Assembly (NCBI GenBank): GCA_030770425.1
Contig: JASJFT010000111.1
Location: 84,797-148,796, forward strand
Length of the DNA: 64,000 nucleotides
Reading direction: 5' to 3'
DNA from: Darksidea phi
Lineage: Eukaryota > Ascomycota > Dothideomycetes > Pleosporales > Lentitheciaceae
In this document: piece after piece, positions 1-10,960 of the stretch
Position numbering within the stretch: position 1 is the first letter of the stretch
Layout: every line of letters starts with the position of its first letter
Notes under the pieces: generated by a model
Told to the model about the DNA's origin: nothing
The model's database searches: none
What the model saw: only the letters and a program-made list of their open reading frames with translations
Program-made: the position numbers and the translations under genes

Positions 1-534
1 TAAGCTGCAAGAAAGCCACCTGCGCTTTCACCAACCACCATGACCCTTCTCCAGTCGATCTTGACGCTCGGTACTTCTTTTTGTATAAAAGCTTGGAGGC
101 CGCCTTCGTTGTAGATGTACGCCAATGCACCATTGACATCTGACAGCAAGCCGTTTCCATCTACATACGGTAGTAGACGGTAGTTAAATGAGACGGCAAT
201 AGCTTTAACTTCTCGAGCCAGGTCTGCGACGTGCTGTGCATCCCATGGAACATAGTCTGCAGCGCCGGTGAACTACCACAATTAGTTGTGTCCAGCTATG
301 CTTCGGGGTGTTGCTTACGAAGCCTCCTCCGTGCCATGAGATGAGTAGAGGGCAAGATTCATCAGCGACACTTTCCGGGATGTATGTTAGAAACCTCAAA
401 GTATGGTCTTGGTCAGAGATCACTTTATATGTTCCCCAGAAGACTCGAAATCCGTTCCACCGGCCAGTGCTTCCTTCATCTTGCCAACCGCTCGTTGGAT
501 AGTTCCTCACTCCCTCGTTCTGTTCTGCACTCAT
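1..534 (-). CDS. alpha/beta hydrolase (HSL/arylacetamide deacetylase-like), 3' end outside window
   Basis: Esterase or lipase of the alpha/beta hydrolase-3 type. The protein carries the oxyanion motif HGGG (about residues 68-71) and the nucleophile elbow GESAGG (Ser about 155), both diagnostic of the hormone-sensitive lipase family. Two exons are visible: 534-319 and 272-1, separated by a 46-nt GT-AG intron (318-273) with a CTAAT branch point. Splicing gives HGGGF followed by FTGAADYVPWDAQ, which matches the family spacing. The gene runs off the left edge, so the Asp and His of the triad are not seen. I chose the Met at 534 because conserved-looking sequence begins soon after it; in-frame Mets at 648 and 774 would add 38 or 80 residues of poor composition. 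No signal peptide is seen from 534. The substrate cannot be told. Confidence 0.8.
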
Positions 535-2141
535 AGAAACCGGGTTTAGTAGCTGGCTCAATCTCTTTCGGTTGTCCTCTCGCTTTATTCTTGAATATTT
601 AACATCATCCACGTTTTTCACACTGTGTGTTGGGCTGCGGTTGCTCATCGTCGTCGGGATTCTGGCGGATGTGATTACTCGCAAGTCAAAATGGGTGTTC
701 AGTATCAGCCCGCAAGGGAACCGCGAGTTATATAGCACTAGCTCAAGTAACGCATGACTTATTCCAATTCCCACTCATACGCCCATGTGTCAACAGCATT
801 TGGGAGTTTGGTCACCGACATTGGCGGTGACTATTGTATACTCTTGCTCGGAGCATCACGTGTCCGTAGGGTGAAAACTCGACTAGCAACCTCGTCTCGC
901 ACCGACACTTTTCATACGTGCTCATCCAACCGAGTGCGCTACCTGACAAGCATGTTTGCTAGTAGGCGTGCTCTGGGAATTCTTAAGCGCTAACCGGCAC
1001 CTTACGTTGCACCATTAGATCACATACCTGACTCGCCAGGCTCGCCATCGGATATTTACCGAGCAAACCACATTCTTGCACCGCCAGGAAGAGATAGCAG
1101 GATTAGGCGAAAAACTGCGTCATCGCGTTTTACAAGGAAAAGCAATCATATGGACTGCTCGGCAGAACAACCCACGCACGCAGTTTGCTATCGGATAGGC
1201 AACGCCACGGGATGCTTCGTCAATGGTGGTACGCGGTGGATGAGTTGGCGGGCAATATGACGCAGATGAGCTCAGAGCGAGTGCGCGTCTGTGCAGTTGG
1301 AAAATTTTGGTGAGCTAGGGCTTGAACATTTGTTTTTAGACATCTACTCAGGGTGCAGGTCTCGGGCGAGACGTGAGCTGACAGTGGCTTCTTCTGGTGG
1401 CCCACGGACGATTCGCTTGACGACTGCTACAGCAAGGTATGATGTTGACAGTCGCACTTGACCACATTGTTCGCATCGAGCACATCGAGCACATCGTCTG
1501 ATTTAATGGAACGCCTCGCTGAAGCCTGTAATATGTTATTTACTGAAGAACGAAATCTGTAACTTCACTGCGTAGTGTCATGGAACCAAGTCGGTGCGCA
1601 TAGAGTCATGGTCGCCCAATAGAATTCCCTCTCCAGTCTAGTCATTCTGCTTCCCACAGACCATAACGCACTCTATGCTAACTTCCGCGCCCTCCACCGA
1701 CATCGTACCAATTAATTTTAGCGAACAATTAAGCGCGGGGATCCACCGGCGCGCCTGCCTAAGTCCCCAGTCTCGCTCCCAACGCGCGGTCAAGCGCCAA
1801 GTGATGCCCGAAACGTCATGTATGCGCGAATCAAGGTCTTGAGGCACCCGGCCCGGTCCACGAAAATGATACTAGCCATACCTTCCCAGCTTGCGGACAT
1901 AGCTTCGAGGGATGTGCGTCTTGTATGACGGTGTTTAGCCGTCTTCGCCACTGAATGGAGGCGAGAGTGGGCCATAACAGAGCTACCAGATAGCTCTTGT
2001 TGTAGACAACAGCGAAGTATTGCAGGATCGCTTTTCGGTACTCCGGTGTTCTGAAATTGATACGCGATAATGATGTTCGAATATTGATTTGACATATTCC
2101 ACAGCTGATTCCAGGTTTCGCTTTGAACCCTACAACTAACG
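535..2141. other. intergenic, no supported gene
   Basis: Upstream of the hydrolase and downstream of the rhodopsin-like gene. Only short ORFs occur on both strands, none with a recognisable domain. No tRNA or repeat was seen apart from a tiny direct repeat (catcgagca twice, near 1475-1495). Confidence 0.5.
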
Positions 2142-3352
2142 CTAATCTATATTGGATCCATGCTCACTCACGGTTACAATCTCAGAACTTGAGTCAAGGA
2201 TGGAATCAAAAGAAGCGGGTTTCCGCCGAGCGCACCCTGCGCCAAATGTAGGCAGCATCTCCCGATCTTCGGATTTACTGGAAGACCGGGAGGACAATAA
2301 GTGCAGGTGCCGTAGCGCTGACACTGACATCGAGGCAAACATTTCTTCAATCTTTTTGCGCAAGAATCCCAGTGCCGGAAGGTTTGCGGCAAAGATGCCG
2401 ACGTTGGCTTCTAATGTTGTCCAGATGACGAGATCGATACCTGACCCTATGAGCTAGTTAGCGCCGTGTAACCACTAAGGCCATGAGATGGGGAGAACTA
2501 CATGTTTGGTCTTCAGCAAACTTGTTTCTCGCATAGTGTAGGACACGTCCAACAGAGCAGCCCGTGGTAGCTAAGCCGAAGCCAATCAATATTGTGATGG
2601 CCACTTTCTGGTTCAGTCCCATCCGAAGCTTCCAAACCATAACAAGTGGAGTTGATGTGCAAATCAGATCAGTGAGTAGGGACCATACTGCGGCCATATT
2701 AAAATTTTGCGCTCACTGTCGGGCGTACCTTACTTACATCCTTGGACACTTGATGCAATGGTCAAAACCTTCGTGTCCCAGCATTTCGCATTCTTGATTG
2801 TCATATCCCAGAATGCAGCGGATGGCCGACAGAAGGCAAACAGAATAACGATGCACGCACCATTGACAAGGACCAAAGATGCCATAAGGGTGTACATGTA
2901 ATAACGCATCCATTTGGCCTGAGTCAAGCGCAACACCATGAAAGCGACTGAAATTTTCGTGATAGCGGTACAGAAGATGAAGGGAAAGGTGACTAGATTG
3001 GACATTCTGTACGCTTCATTGATTTGGGATTCGCCGAGATAGAAGACGTGTCGACCTTGGCCATAGTGAATGAAAAGGCAGTTGAAGACGAGCTGAATGA
3101 GAGCGCAAATCTGCTTCGTGTCAATCGCTTTATTGGATAAGAAATACTGATCGCACTTACCGTGGCTAGGACAATAGTCCAATCATCCCACCCTGCAGTC
3201 TTGACCACGACGAGCCGACTGTATAGTCTCGACCCAAGTGTGAGTAGCACAAGCGCGAAACTAACGACCATTGTGACGATGGCCCGGGCACTGATAGAGT
3301 CATTTGGCGGCAGCATGTCACGATCGATATGCATGAGATCGGGAGCCTCCAT
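2142..3352 (-). CDS. seven-transmembrane rhodopsin-like (PTH11/SAT4-type) integral membrane protein
   Basis: Predicted plasma-membrane protein of the large fungal rhodopsin/SAT4 family, whose members include PTH11-like receptors of unknown ligand. Exons are 3352-3161, 3110-2738, 2687-2502 and 2446-2142, with introns of 50, 50 and 55 nt; the frame is kept at each junction and gives 351 residues. Family features are the first helix followed by the loop motif GWDDWTIVLAT, a helix ending in ISVAFMVLRL, a Cys-containing outer loop (CRPSAAFWD then KCWDT), and the closing segment DLVIWTTLEANVGIFAANLPAL. The cytoplasmic tail after this is short, basic and Ser-rich. No CFEM domain precedes the first helix, so this is the CFEM-less subtype. 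Start is the first Met before the first hydrophobic segment. Individual function is unknown. Confidence 0.85.
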
Positions 3353-4575
3353 CTTTCCAAAGCTTGGGCATGCAACGCAGCGCCCAACAAAATAAAGTTA
3401 AACAGATTGACAAACATTTGGACTCGTAGATGCCCTGGATTAATAGGACTCCGCATCCTCTGATCGATTCACCGACAAATGAACAAACTCTCGAGGCTGT
3501 GTCGCCGACACGAATACCAAATGCATACCTATGGCATCCAGCTCGCGCGGGAAAAGCATTGTACCAGCTGGCAGAACGGTGTTGTGGCCTGTGCTCGGGA
3601 TCTCCGACTGGCCAGCACCGCCCTCGTTAGTTGTGTACAACATACGCAAAAGGCGCAATGCGCTTCAGCTATGCGCGCATCGGACCGCCGTGATAAGCGG
3701 CTGAATATGCACTGCAACGTTCGGGTAGCCGAGGCGTTCTTGGCAGCTGAGGCTCCCATGGAAGGGCCACAGCGGTTTTCAGGACTAGTGGTATGGCTCG
3801 ACCCCTACACCGCTTTATTTCGTAGTCAAGTGCCATGATGCGTGAGCCATGAGATAAGGTTGCTGGCGGTCATCTAGATCCTCAATGACTTTTGCTGCTC
3901 TTGGCCGTGTAACGAGTGGCTGTGGATTGTGCTACAATATTTGCGTTGTATACAATTCAGACCGACTAACCGCTCGCCATACATTTAGCCTAAAAAGGAT
4001 TTTTTTCTTTGGTTCGCTAGAGCACCTCTCTTGTTCTCACAACAAAATCGCCCACGACACAACCACATATTCTAAAAGGGCACGTCCCGGTTTTGGCAGC
4101 AATTGATCTAGGAACTCATCATCGTCAGCGGAGTTTCGTAAGCATGGTGCGTCAATCCCAGGGAACAAGAGGAAGCAGAGCGATAATAGAAGAGTAATAA
4201 GAAAACATCATGTGCTTCACCCGTCACCTTGATTATAGCAACATAGCCTGAACCCGCCAATCACAAGCGTACTTGAGTACTCCTATGTAGAGTGATGGGA
4301 TATGTGAAAGCGAATGATGAGGCTGAATGATGAGACAGGCGTAGCACAGCCGTGCTAGGAAGTTCCTGTAACTCTGTGATTGGATAGAAGCAAATCCCTA
4401 GTCGCTTCCAAGTAGAGCAAATCGCCTTTCAAGATATACATCTCCGTTTCCTGTGTTCAGAGTACTCTACGGGACAGACTGCATCACAAATTTTTGAGAC
4501 AACACGGCCTAAGCCAAGCGACAATGCCGCCCCTCCAAATGAGCTTCGCTAACTTCGCACCCCGTGTCCAGTCCT
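3353..4575. other. intergenic, no supported gene
   Basis: Convergent or promoter DNA between the rhodopsin-like gene and the archaemetzincin. It holds only short ORFs. A near-tandem pair gaatgatgag-gct-gaatgatgag lies at 4312-4334 and was considered and rejected as a box C/D snoRNA. Confidence 0.5.
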
Positions 4576-5940
4576 CTATATCTTCAAAATCTCCTTGCTC
4601 CACGCACCTAACCCTCTCCACATCCCCACACCGCTCCTCTTCTCACTCTCACAAAACTTGCTCAACACATCATATCTATCCCTCTCCCACTCCTCACTCC
4701 TCGCCTCTCCACCGATCCCCAGCTCCACACAAACTGCATGCCGCAACTTGGCCAAGCAGACCGGACAAATATAAGGCGGCTGTCTCGCATCCTCCTTTAT
4801 ACCTGCCGTCCCCTGCATATTACACGCGTAATACACGCAATGCGCAATGCCCAGACAGTGACCGAGCTCGTGAGATGCTGTGCGAGCGAGACGGGAGAAC
4901 CATAAGCCCTCTAGCTCGAGCTTACTTGTGGGGGGTAGGAGGGTAGATGCGGCATCGACAGCAGATCGCATAGGTCCGGAAATTGAGAGGTTTTGTTGTT
5001 TTGCGGTTGGGGTTTCTGCAATGACTTCTTCGACTGCACATAGCTCGTCTACGTAAGATTTACAATGGCTCATTGGCCATGCGTGTGCGTGGTCTATACC
5101 GGTACCGGGGTCGAGAAGGGGGTTGTAGCGTGCGCTTTGTACAACAGCGACTCTTCTCCCTCCATACGCTCGACCACAGCAGAAGTCGTCTTCCTCATTC
5201 TCGTAGATGTCATGATCTACTAATAGGAGGAGTGCATATGCGTCCTTGGGAAGCATCTCGATCGCTGCATCTAGAATGTCGTCTAGATTTAACTGCGCTG
5301 GGAACATGCCATCAGGTGCTGGTCGTGCGCGAATGCGTGTTGCCGCATCGCCGTGTTGGAGCGCAATGTATTTCGGTACGCCCTCTGTTTTCGGATTTGT
5401 TCTTGCCGTTGATTTCCACGTCGTCCAGCTGAGCTTCTGAGGGAACTCTTTAACCTCAATCCCATGATAGAAGATGCCCAGATACTCAATGACCTCCCCC
5501 ATACCTGGGTTTACCAAATTTTCAGTACCGTCTCTTACATTCGGCTTCATCCACGCGCTCATCCCTAACCTCTCCACTCCCTTCTCAATGTTTGGTACAT
5601 CCGCCACATACAACACTCTCCTCCCCTCCGCCCCGAACCTGTTCCTCGCTTTCTCCCCATGCCAACTCTTCATGCTCTGCGCCCGCTCATCAGGGTTATA
5701 GTTCAAGTCGTCATGGGGCAAAACAAGAGGCGCCGGAAACGCTTGGCTGGTAAGCTCGGCTTCTATTCCCAGCTGCACGTAGTGGGGAGATTTTCCATGC
5801 TTAGGTGGAGGTACGCGACCGGATTTCCATGTTGCCGCAATACATGCCTTCGCATCTGGTCGTTCGAAACCCGCTAGTTTCGCAAAAGGCGAAGGCTCCA
5901 GTTGCAGGATTTCGTGCGCACATTTTCGGTTCGGCGACAT
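4576..5940 (-). CDS. archaemetzincin-like zinc metalloprotease (family M54)
   Basis: Zinc metallopeptidase of the archaemetzincin family (human AMZ1/AMZ2 relatives). The signature HELGHCLGIAHC is followed by four residues, CNM, sixteen residues and CPVC: the catalytic HExxHxxGxxH zinc site fused to the second, four-Cys zinc site that defines M54. The zinc site lies in the C-terminal third, as in relatives. I start at the Met at 5940 (MSPNRKCAHEILQLEPS), which looks like the usual fungal N terminus (Cys-x2-His then LxLE); an in-frame Met at 6045 would add 35 residues that could form a mitochondrial presequence but look weak. No introns are needed; 454 residues. Physiological substrates of eukaryotic members are poorly known. 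Confidence 0.9.
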   Translation of the reverse strand: MSPNRKCAHEILQLEPSPFAKLAGFERPDAKACIAATWKSGRVPPPKHGKSPHYVQLGIEAELTSQAFPAPLVLPHDDLNYNPDERAQSMKSWHGEKARNRFGAEGRRVLYVADVPNIEKGVERLGMSAWMKPNVRDGTENLVNPGMGEVIEYLGIFYHGIEVKEFPQKLSWTTWKSTARTNPKTEGVPKYIALQHGDAATRIRARPAPDGMFPAQLNLDDILDAAIEMLPKDAYALLLLVDHDIYENEEDDFCCGRAYGGRRVAVVQSARYNPLLDPGTGIDHAHAWPMSHCKSYVDELCAVEEVIAETPTAKQQNLSISGPMRSAVDAASTLLPPTSKLELEGLWFSRLARTASHELGHCLGIAHCVYYACNMQGTAGIKEDARQPPYICPVCLAKLRHAVCVELGIGGEARSEEWERDRYDVLSKFCESEKRSGVGMWRGLGAWSKEILKI

Positions 5941-6913
5941 GATGGAGATCCCGGCAGCGAAAACTAGGGGATGTAGATTTTGCCGCAGAGTGGCAGAGTG
6001 ATATAGGTCAGAATGAGGTTGCTGCCTTGACGGGGCGGTGCGCATTCATTTTATCCAGTTGCGCTAAACCCTCTATGGCGATGTCAGCCTAGCACACCAG
6101 CATCCGCAAAGGCTTTAGCTCAACACCAGACACCTGCTCGCGTGAGAAGGTCCTAACCTGTCGCTAAACTGGCGTCGTTTCGAATTAGTTGAAGCTCTTT
6201 ATCATCGAGCAACTGACCATTTCACCGCGTTACTCGACACAACACTACTGTTCCTCAATCTAAACAGTTGCACCATAGTCTCCACCCCATCGAATGAGAC
6301 ATCAAGGCCGAAGCTGAGGATGGCGGAGAGGGTAATGTGAGAACACATATTTTGGAGAGCGGAATAGACTTGATGTACGCTGAATTGGACACGAAGTACG
6401 GCCAGCTCGACACGGACTAAAAGATGGAGGAATGATGAGCCGGAAAAGCGGAGATGAAAGAGCGAGATTGGAAGACATATGAAGAGTTCATGGGGGACGT
6501 TACCATGGCAAATAGAGTGAGAGCCATTGGCAGAATGTAAACAGCTGAACTTAGGCTGGTTCCTACCGAAAGCACAGGTCGTTGACAAGATGACTTAGAT
6601 AGAAGAGCGAGCCGGCAACGAAACAGAAAAAGACTGACACTTGTCAAACGCAAACGCTGGAAACCTGTAGAACTACAAAACACTAAAGCAATTCAAGTGA
6701 GTATCCTCCTCAACAGCAACAACATCAAGGACAATGCCCAGCCAAAGACATACAGAGAGTAACAACAAATGTAAACACCACAAATAAAGACGCGCAGTCA
6801 AGTCACCTATTCTAACATGTATCAACACCATGTTACCTCCATAGACGGATGGTCCAAGTTCAGAGTTAGCCCAGAGAGCGGGGAGTGCTGATAGACTCAG
6901 TATGCTAGGCTCG
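5941..6913. other. intergenic, no supported gene
   Basis: Lies between the archaemetzincin start and the end of the Cys-rich secreted protein gene. Three overlapping minus-strand ORFs of 88-128 codons (6202-6939) show no domain, no linking splice sites and no signal peptide, so I leave them out. Confidence 0.45.
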
Positions 6914-9442
6914 TTAGCCCAGGTGTCGGCTAGGAGCATCGCTTAGTTCCGAATGCATGATCGCTCTATCATCATGACAGTCCGCGCACTCCGCCCAGCA
7001 CTTTAAGTCCAGAACGTCGCACTTGCACTCTTCTCTGCAAGAACCGCGCACTGGACGTTTATCCCTGGTAGCCCTACCACCAAACTCAACCAAGAGGCAC
7101 TCGCGGCACTGCTTGTCGCATTGCTCAGAGGGAAATGCACCGCAATCACACGCATGACGGCAAGGAGCGTGGTCGCCGCGAGATTTCAAGATGGCACCAG
7201 TTTTCTTGGCGACGGAAGCAGCTGTTGCAGCTGTAGCCTTGGAGCTAGTCATCTTATTGATGACCTCATCGGTCTCGTCGCCGAAGATGGTGTGCAGAAG
7301 CTGCCGACCTTGTTCGACAAGAGTGATGCCCTCGAGCACAAGGCGCTGGCCCTGCTGACGCATGCTAACGCTGTCATCGATAAGACCTTGTTCGCTACGC
7401 TGGCGAAGACTACTAGTAGAGTCATGCTTGAAAGCAGATTTGTGCTTCGGGGGGTAGTTGTCTCTGGGCGTAGCGTCTTGAGGAGACCGGGCTGGACCAC
7501 TGCCGGGCCCGTAGAGTGACTCATAGAGTGCATCGCCGTGGTCAACGAGGTCATGACCCTCCTGAATCAAGCCCTCTCCCTGGTAAATAATCTTCTCGGT
7601 GTTCTCGATGAGACCAGGATCGGAGTGTTTGGGAAGCTTCGCGCGATGATCGAAACCAAACGGCTCATAGTGATCGGGGTCCTCGACAACAGCCAAGGCA
7701 CGGCGTGCGCGTGCGGCTTGGGCGTTCTTGACCGCGTCGAATGTTTCCGCCACACAACCCGCGTTCTTCGCTCCAGGGGTGTTCGTCATCAACTCGCAGC
7801 TAAATCCTTCGTCGCAGTGGCGATAAGGAACCCAGTTCTTGCCATTGAACTGGTACAGCTCCTCCGGTCCCATACATTGTGTGACAGCACCCGAACTACT
7901 ATTTGAAGCAAGGTATGGCCACGGCAGCCAGATATCCTTTCCATCTCCGCTGGGATCCTTGCAAATGGCAAATTTAGTACCCAGGTCAGCCTCTCCGCAG
8001 ACATAGGGTGGAAGACAGACTCCGGAAAAGCCCCAAGAGCGGCCATTCCATTCGAGAACCTCGGACTCGTTGTCCTTGTTGCATCTGGTGCCGAGATAAG
8101 AGGGAACCGGTCGGTAGCAATCGCTATGGCCGTCGATGTCTTTACAGCTGCCTATGATATCGCGCATGTAGAAAGGCAACCAGTGCTGGCGGTTGAAGCG
8201 CCGGACCTCACTGGTAGTCTTGGGATTGCGTCGAGTATCGAAGGTGTGGTAGGCGTGTACACCACGAGCTGGAACCGTTGGTGCGGGGATAAGGTACTTG
8301 TCTTCTTGTTCGCGGCAAGCGGCGAACTCGGGCAACTGGATGCATGTCCCGCGACAGACGTAGAACCAGTTCCAATTACCAGCATCAAGATACTGGACAA
8401 GTTTGCTTTTCGTGTCGGCCGGGTCGCATCGGGTCTGGAACTCGGCAGAGACGATGTCTTCCTTGATGCCTGTCATCGAGAAATCGTCCGAATCGTCGGA
8501 AGCACCTGATTCAGGGCCGTTGCCTCCGGCGCTGTTGACATTCGGTATTTCAGGTCCACGGACGTCTTCGCAGCTGACCTTACCGTCCTTGTCCCTGCAC
8601 CACTCATGACCACGGCATTCATGAATGTTGGTCCAAGTCCGATGCTCGTCGTCGTAATACTGAATCCAGGAGCCTGAGTTCGGGTCGCATCGCAGGGGTA
8701 ATGAGTATCCTCGCTTCCTGTGTGTAGATGGGCCGTCATCAAGCGGGTCGTTAAGGATCATGACCGGGGTGCTGGTACTGGAACCATCAAAGCAGGTGCC
8801 ACGGCCATGTACATTTTTGCAAACTTCATCTGTTCCGAATGCGTCACACGTATGGAAATTCTGCCAGGAGCGGGCGAGTTCATCGAAAAACTGGATCTCG
8901 AAGAGGGACTCCGGGGCGCACCTAGTAGGTGCCTCAAAGGTGCGCTTGGTTGGCTTATCCCCCGACTGGAGCGGAACGAGCACGGAATCGCCTTTGTGGG
9001 TGGTCGAGGACGAATCGAGCGGCTTTGTCTCGCCAGTCTCGACGCATTTGCCTCGGGCGCCATTGCCATCGCACTTATAAGTCGTAAGGAGGTACTTGCC
9101 CGGCACTACCCAAACGTTGGATCCCTGGCCGCACGAACCGCGCCCTTGCAGATCAGCACAGGAGCCGAGGAAGGGGCAAGTGTAATAGTCGACCCAGTGG
9201 GTGCCGTTGAAGCGCTCAATAATGTTGTCATGTGCATCAGGCTTGCAACGCGTATCGAAGTACTCCCAGTCGGGTAGATGCTCACGACGAGCCAGGCGTC
9301 CATGATCGACATTGTTATCCTCGAAGTAGGAGCACTTGTTGGAAGCCTCACAGCCAATGTGCCAGTCGCGCTTGTCGGCGGCCTGTGCGAGCACGGGCGT
9401 GCTGCACAGGGCGGCTGCAACAAGAACTGCGTAACGCATCAT
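6914..9442 (-). CDS. secreted Cys-rich repeat protein with dibasic sites, unknown function
   Basis: Single-exon protein of 842 residues with a clear signal peptide (about 1-19, ending VLAQ). Seven degenerate modules of about 45 residues follow, near 60-104, 170-217, 246-291, 334-376, 398-442, 449-494 and 519-563. The shared pattern is T/L-R-C-x-P, then an aromatic-rich stretch ending in a W, then C, a second C and a final C after about 8 residues, often with DxxGxxxC. Module 5 has lost its first Cys (TRRNP). Kex2-type dibasic sites sit before the N-terminal segment (KR24-25) and before modules 1-3 (RR52-53, KR166-167, RKR242-244). Two related amphipathic segments (610-644 and 686-721, both starting GLI and ending in aromatic-G) may form coiled coils. 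The C terminus (761-822) is a separate Cys-rich domain. I do not recognise the family. It may be a cell-wall or extracellular protein, or a kexin-processed precursor. Confidence 0.85.
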   Translation of the reverse strand: MMRYAVLVAAALCSTPVLAQAADKRDWHIGCEASNKCSYFEDNNVDHGRLARREHLPDWEYFDTRCKPDAHDNIIERFNGTHWVDYYTCPFLGSCADLQGRGSCGQGSNVWVVPGKYLLTTYKCDGNGARGKCVETGETKPLDSSSTTHKGDSVLVPLQSGDKPTKRTFEAPTRCAPESLFEIQFFDELARSWQNFHTCDAFGTDEVCKNVHGRGTCFDGSSTSTPVMILNDPLDDGPSTHRKRGYSLPLRCDPNSGSWIQYYDDEHRTWTNIHECRGHEWCRDKDGKVSCEDVRGPEIPNVNSAGGNGPESGASDDSDDFSMTGIKEDIVSAEFQTRCDPADTKSKLVQYLDAGNWNWFYVCRGTCIQLPEFAACREQEDKYLIPAPTVPARGVHAYHTFDTRRNPKTTSEVRRFNRQHWLPFYMRDIIGSCKDIDGHSDCYRPVPSYLGTRCNKDNESEVLEWNGRSWGFSGVCLPPYVCGEADLGTKFAICKDPSGDGKDIWLPWPYLASNSSSGAVTQCMGPEELYQFNGKNWVPYRHCDEGFSCELMTNTPGAKNAGCVAETFDAVKNAQAARARRALAVVEDPDHYEPFGFDHRAKLPKHSDPGLIENTEKIIYQGEGLIQEGHDLVDHGDALYESLYGPGSGPARSPQDATPRDNYPPKHKSAFKHDSTSSLRQRSEQGLIDDSVSMRQQGQRLVLEGITLVEQGRQLLHTIFGDETDEVINKMTSSKATAATAASVAKKTGAILKSRGDHAPCRHACDCGAFPSEQCDKQCRECLLVEFGGRATRDKRPVRGSCREECKCDVLDLKCWAECADCHDDRAIMHSELSDAPSRHLG

Positions 9443-10960
9443 GAGTAACTTGGTGACAGCGCAACTAGACGCAGTACAGTGTGAGATGTCTGACTAGAGG
9501 ACGGTGAACTGTTAACGCATTTAGTAGTGACCAGCAGAGAGCGGATGACGATGAGAAGATGGACAGAAAAGGGTAGGGAAAGAAGAAACATACCTAGCAC
9601 GCAGTCGAATGAAGGGCTGAAGCAGAAGGGGTGGCAGTGGGATGAAAGGCGGGAGAAGAAAAACTGAGAGGTTGAGGCGCTTTTGTACTTCCTTACGGGG
9701 CGGTTGCCGATGCACGAAAGCGATTCCCTTGAGCATGTTTGCAAAAATCAGCGTAGCGCAAGTGCCACGATGGTCGGGTTTTCGTGGAAGGTTGGAGTTG
9801 GGGCAGGTAGGCGCATTGATGGACGACGCAAGTGCTAGGGAAGGGGGAATCAGCGTGGAGATGTACGAGGGGTGCGTCTCATAGACACTGAATTATGCAT
9901 GTCGTTCCTCTCGCAAGTTGGGCTTCCAAGGACATATAATGGCATCAGAATGTGATTCTGTTCTGTAAGTCGGCATGAACGGCTGCAGCTTCGTACAAGG
10001 ATGCCGCGGCGAGTGTCACTGCTGCTTCGACGCCACGCTCTCCGAGGACTGTGGCGAGATAGCCCAGTATGAGAGTCAGTCATGGACGGGTAAGACATGA
10101 CTTGAGATGGATGCATTAGGAGCGAGGTCGAAGTGCTTCTCGCGGTGATGGAGCAAAGACCGGGTCGGAAAAACACAAGCCCGCGGAAAGCCCGCGACGG
10201 TTTCTCTTGGACCGCCCGGCCTCGTTCTCTCACTCGTACTCCTGTGTGCGTACGGGCAGCCCATCTGGCACCTGCATTTAGTAGGCGTGACTAGATCGCA
10301 ATGCAACAAATTCCAGCGCGATGCTCGATGGTGGCGACTTGGTATGTTGGGGTGCGTTCCGTTCCAGAGTCGAGGTTGAAGGTGTCCGTGGATGGCACCA
10401 TCACGCACTGCATCGAGAAGCGCAACATGGTAGGCATCCTCGAGGTATTCGAGCCATGAGAGCTGTTTCCGGACTTGTTCGAGTACATCAGAAATCTTCT
10501 ACACAATGATGTACGGGCATCTAGAGGTTGCGCTTCCCGCATCCCGAAGCAGGTGTACACGAGGTCGCACCTTCCCTCAGGCCGTCTTTATATATTCCAG
10601 CTCTTCACGCACAATGCGTGCTACCGTCTGGGTCCCCCCGCGACACTGTCTTGCCCTACATATATCTTTCACCTCGTTCATTCGTTCGTTCGTTCGTGTC
10701 AACAACAACCAGTCTCCGGGTCGCCCACGCGCACGATTCTTGGAAAATCTAATTTTGCTTCACCTCCGTGTGCTTTGGCCCGCACTTCAATAATATATAG
10801 TTTTCGTCCGCGCCGCTCCCTGGTCAATTGTCTCCTCACCACACACCCACACAACCTCCCCAAATCTCTACTCGCAGCACGAATCCTCGCGGACTCACGG
10901 CTGCTTTGCTACGGCGACACCTCCTACAAACACACCCATCATATACTTCCGGTGCGCACC
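9443..10960. other. intergenic and promoter region
   Basis: Divergent spacer between the secreted repeat protein and the coiled-coil gene. A TATA-like tatatattcc lies at 10590-10599 and a TTCG tetranucleotide run near 10679-10697. An open minus-strand stretch around 10500-10330 reads like a coding exon (ISDVLEQVRKQLSWLEYLED and on) but I could not build a gene around it. Confidence 0.4.
10679..10697. repeat. short TTCG tetranucleotide tandem repeat
   Basis: About four copies of TTCG/TTCA in the 5' flank of the coiled-coil protein gene, some 260 bp before its start codon. Probably in promoter or 5' UTR. Confidence 0.7.

Noticed and set aside
3440..3658. Minus-strand ORF with a cytochrome P450-like phrase (TVLPAGTMLF)
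   Set aside because: The resemblance is short; no haem-binding Cys motif or ExxR is nearby.
4312..4334. Box C/D snoRNA suggested by two gaatgatgag copies with ctga between
   Set aside because: No paired terminal stem and no correctly spaced second D box; simple local duplication is enough.
6202..6939. Three overlapping small minus-strand ORFs downstream of the secreted protein gene
   Set aside because: No domain, signal peptide or conserved-looking sequence, and no splice pattern joining them.
10475..10960. In-frame upstream extension of the coiled-coil protein
   Set aside because: Contains a TATA-like site and a TTCG repeat, reads as low-quality protein, and the Met at 10961 has a good start context.
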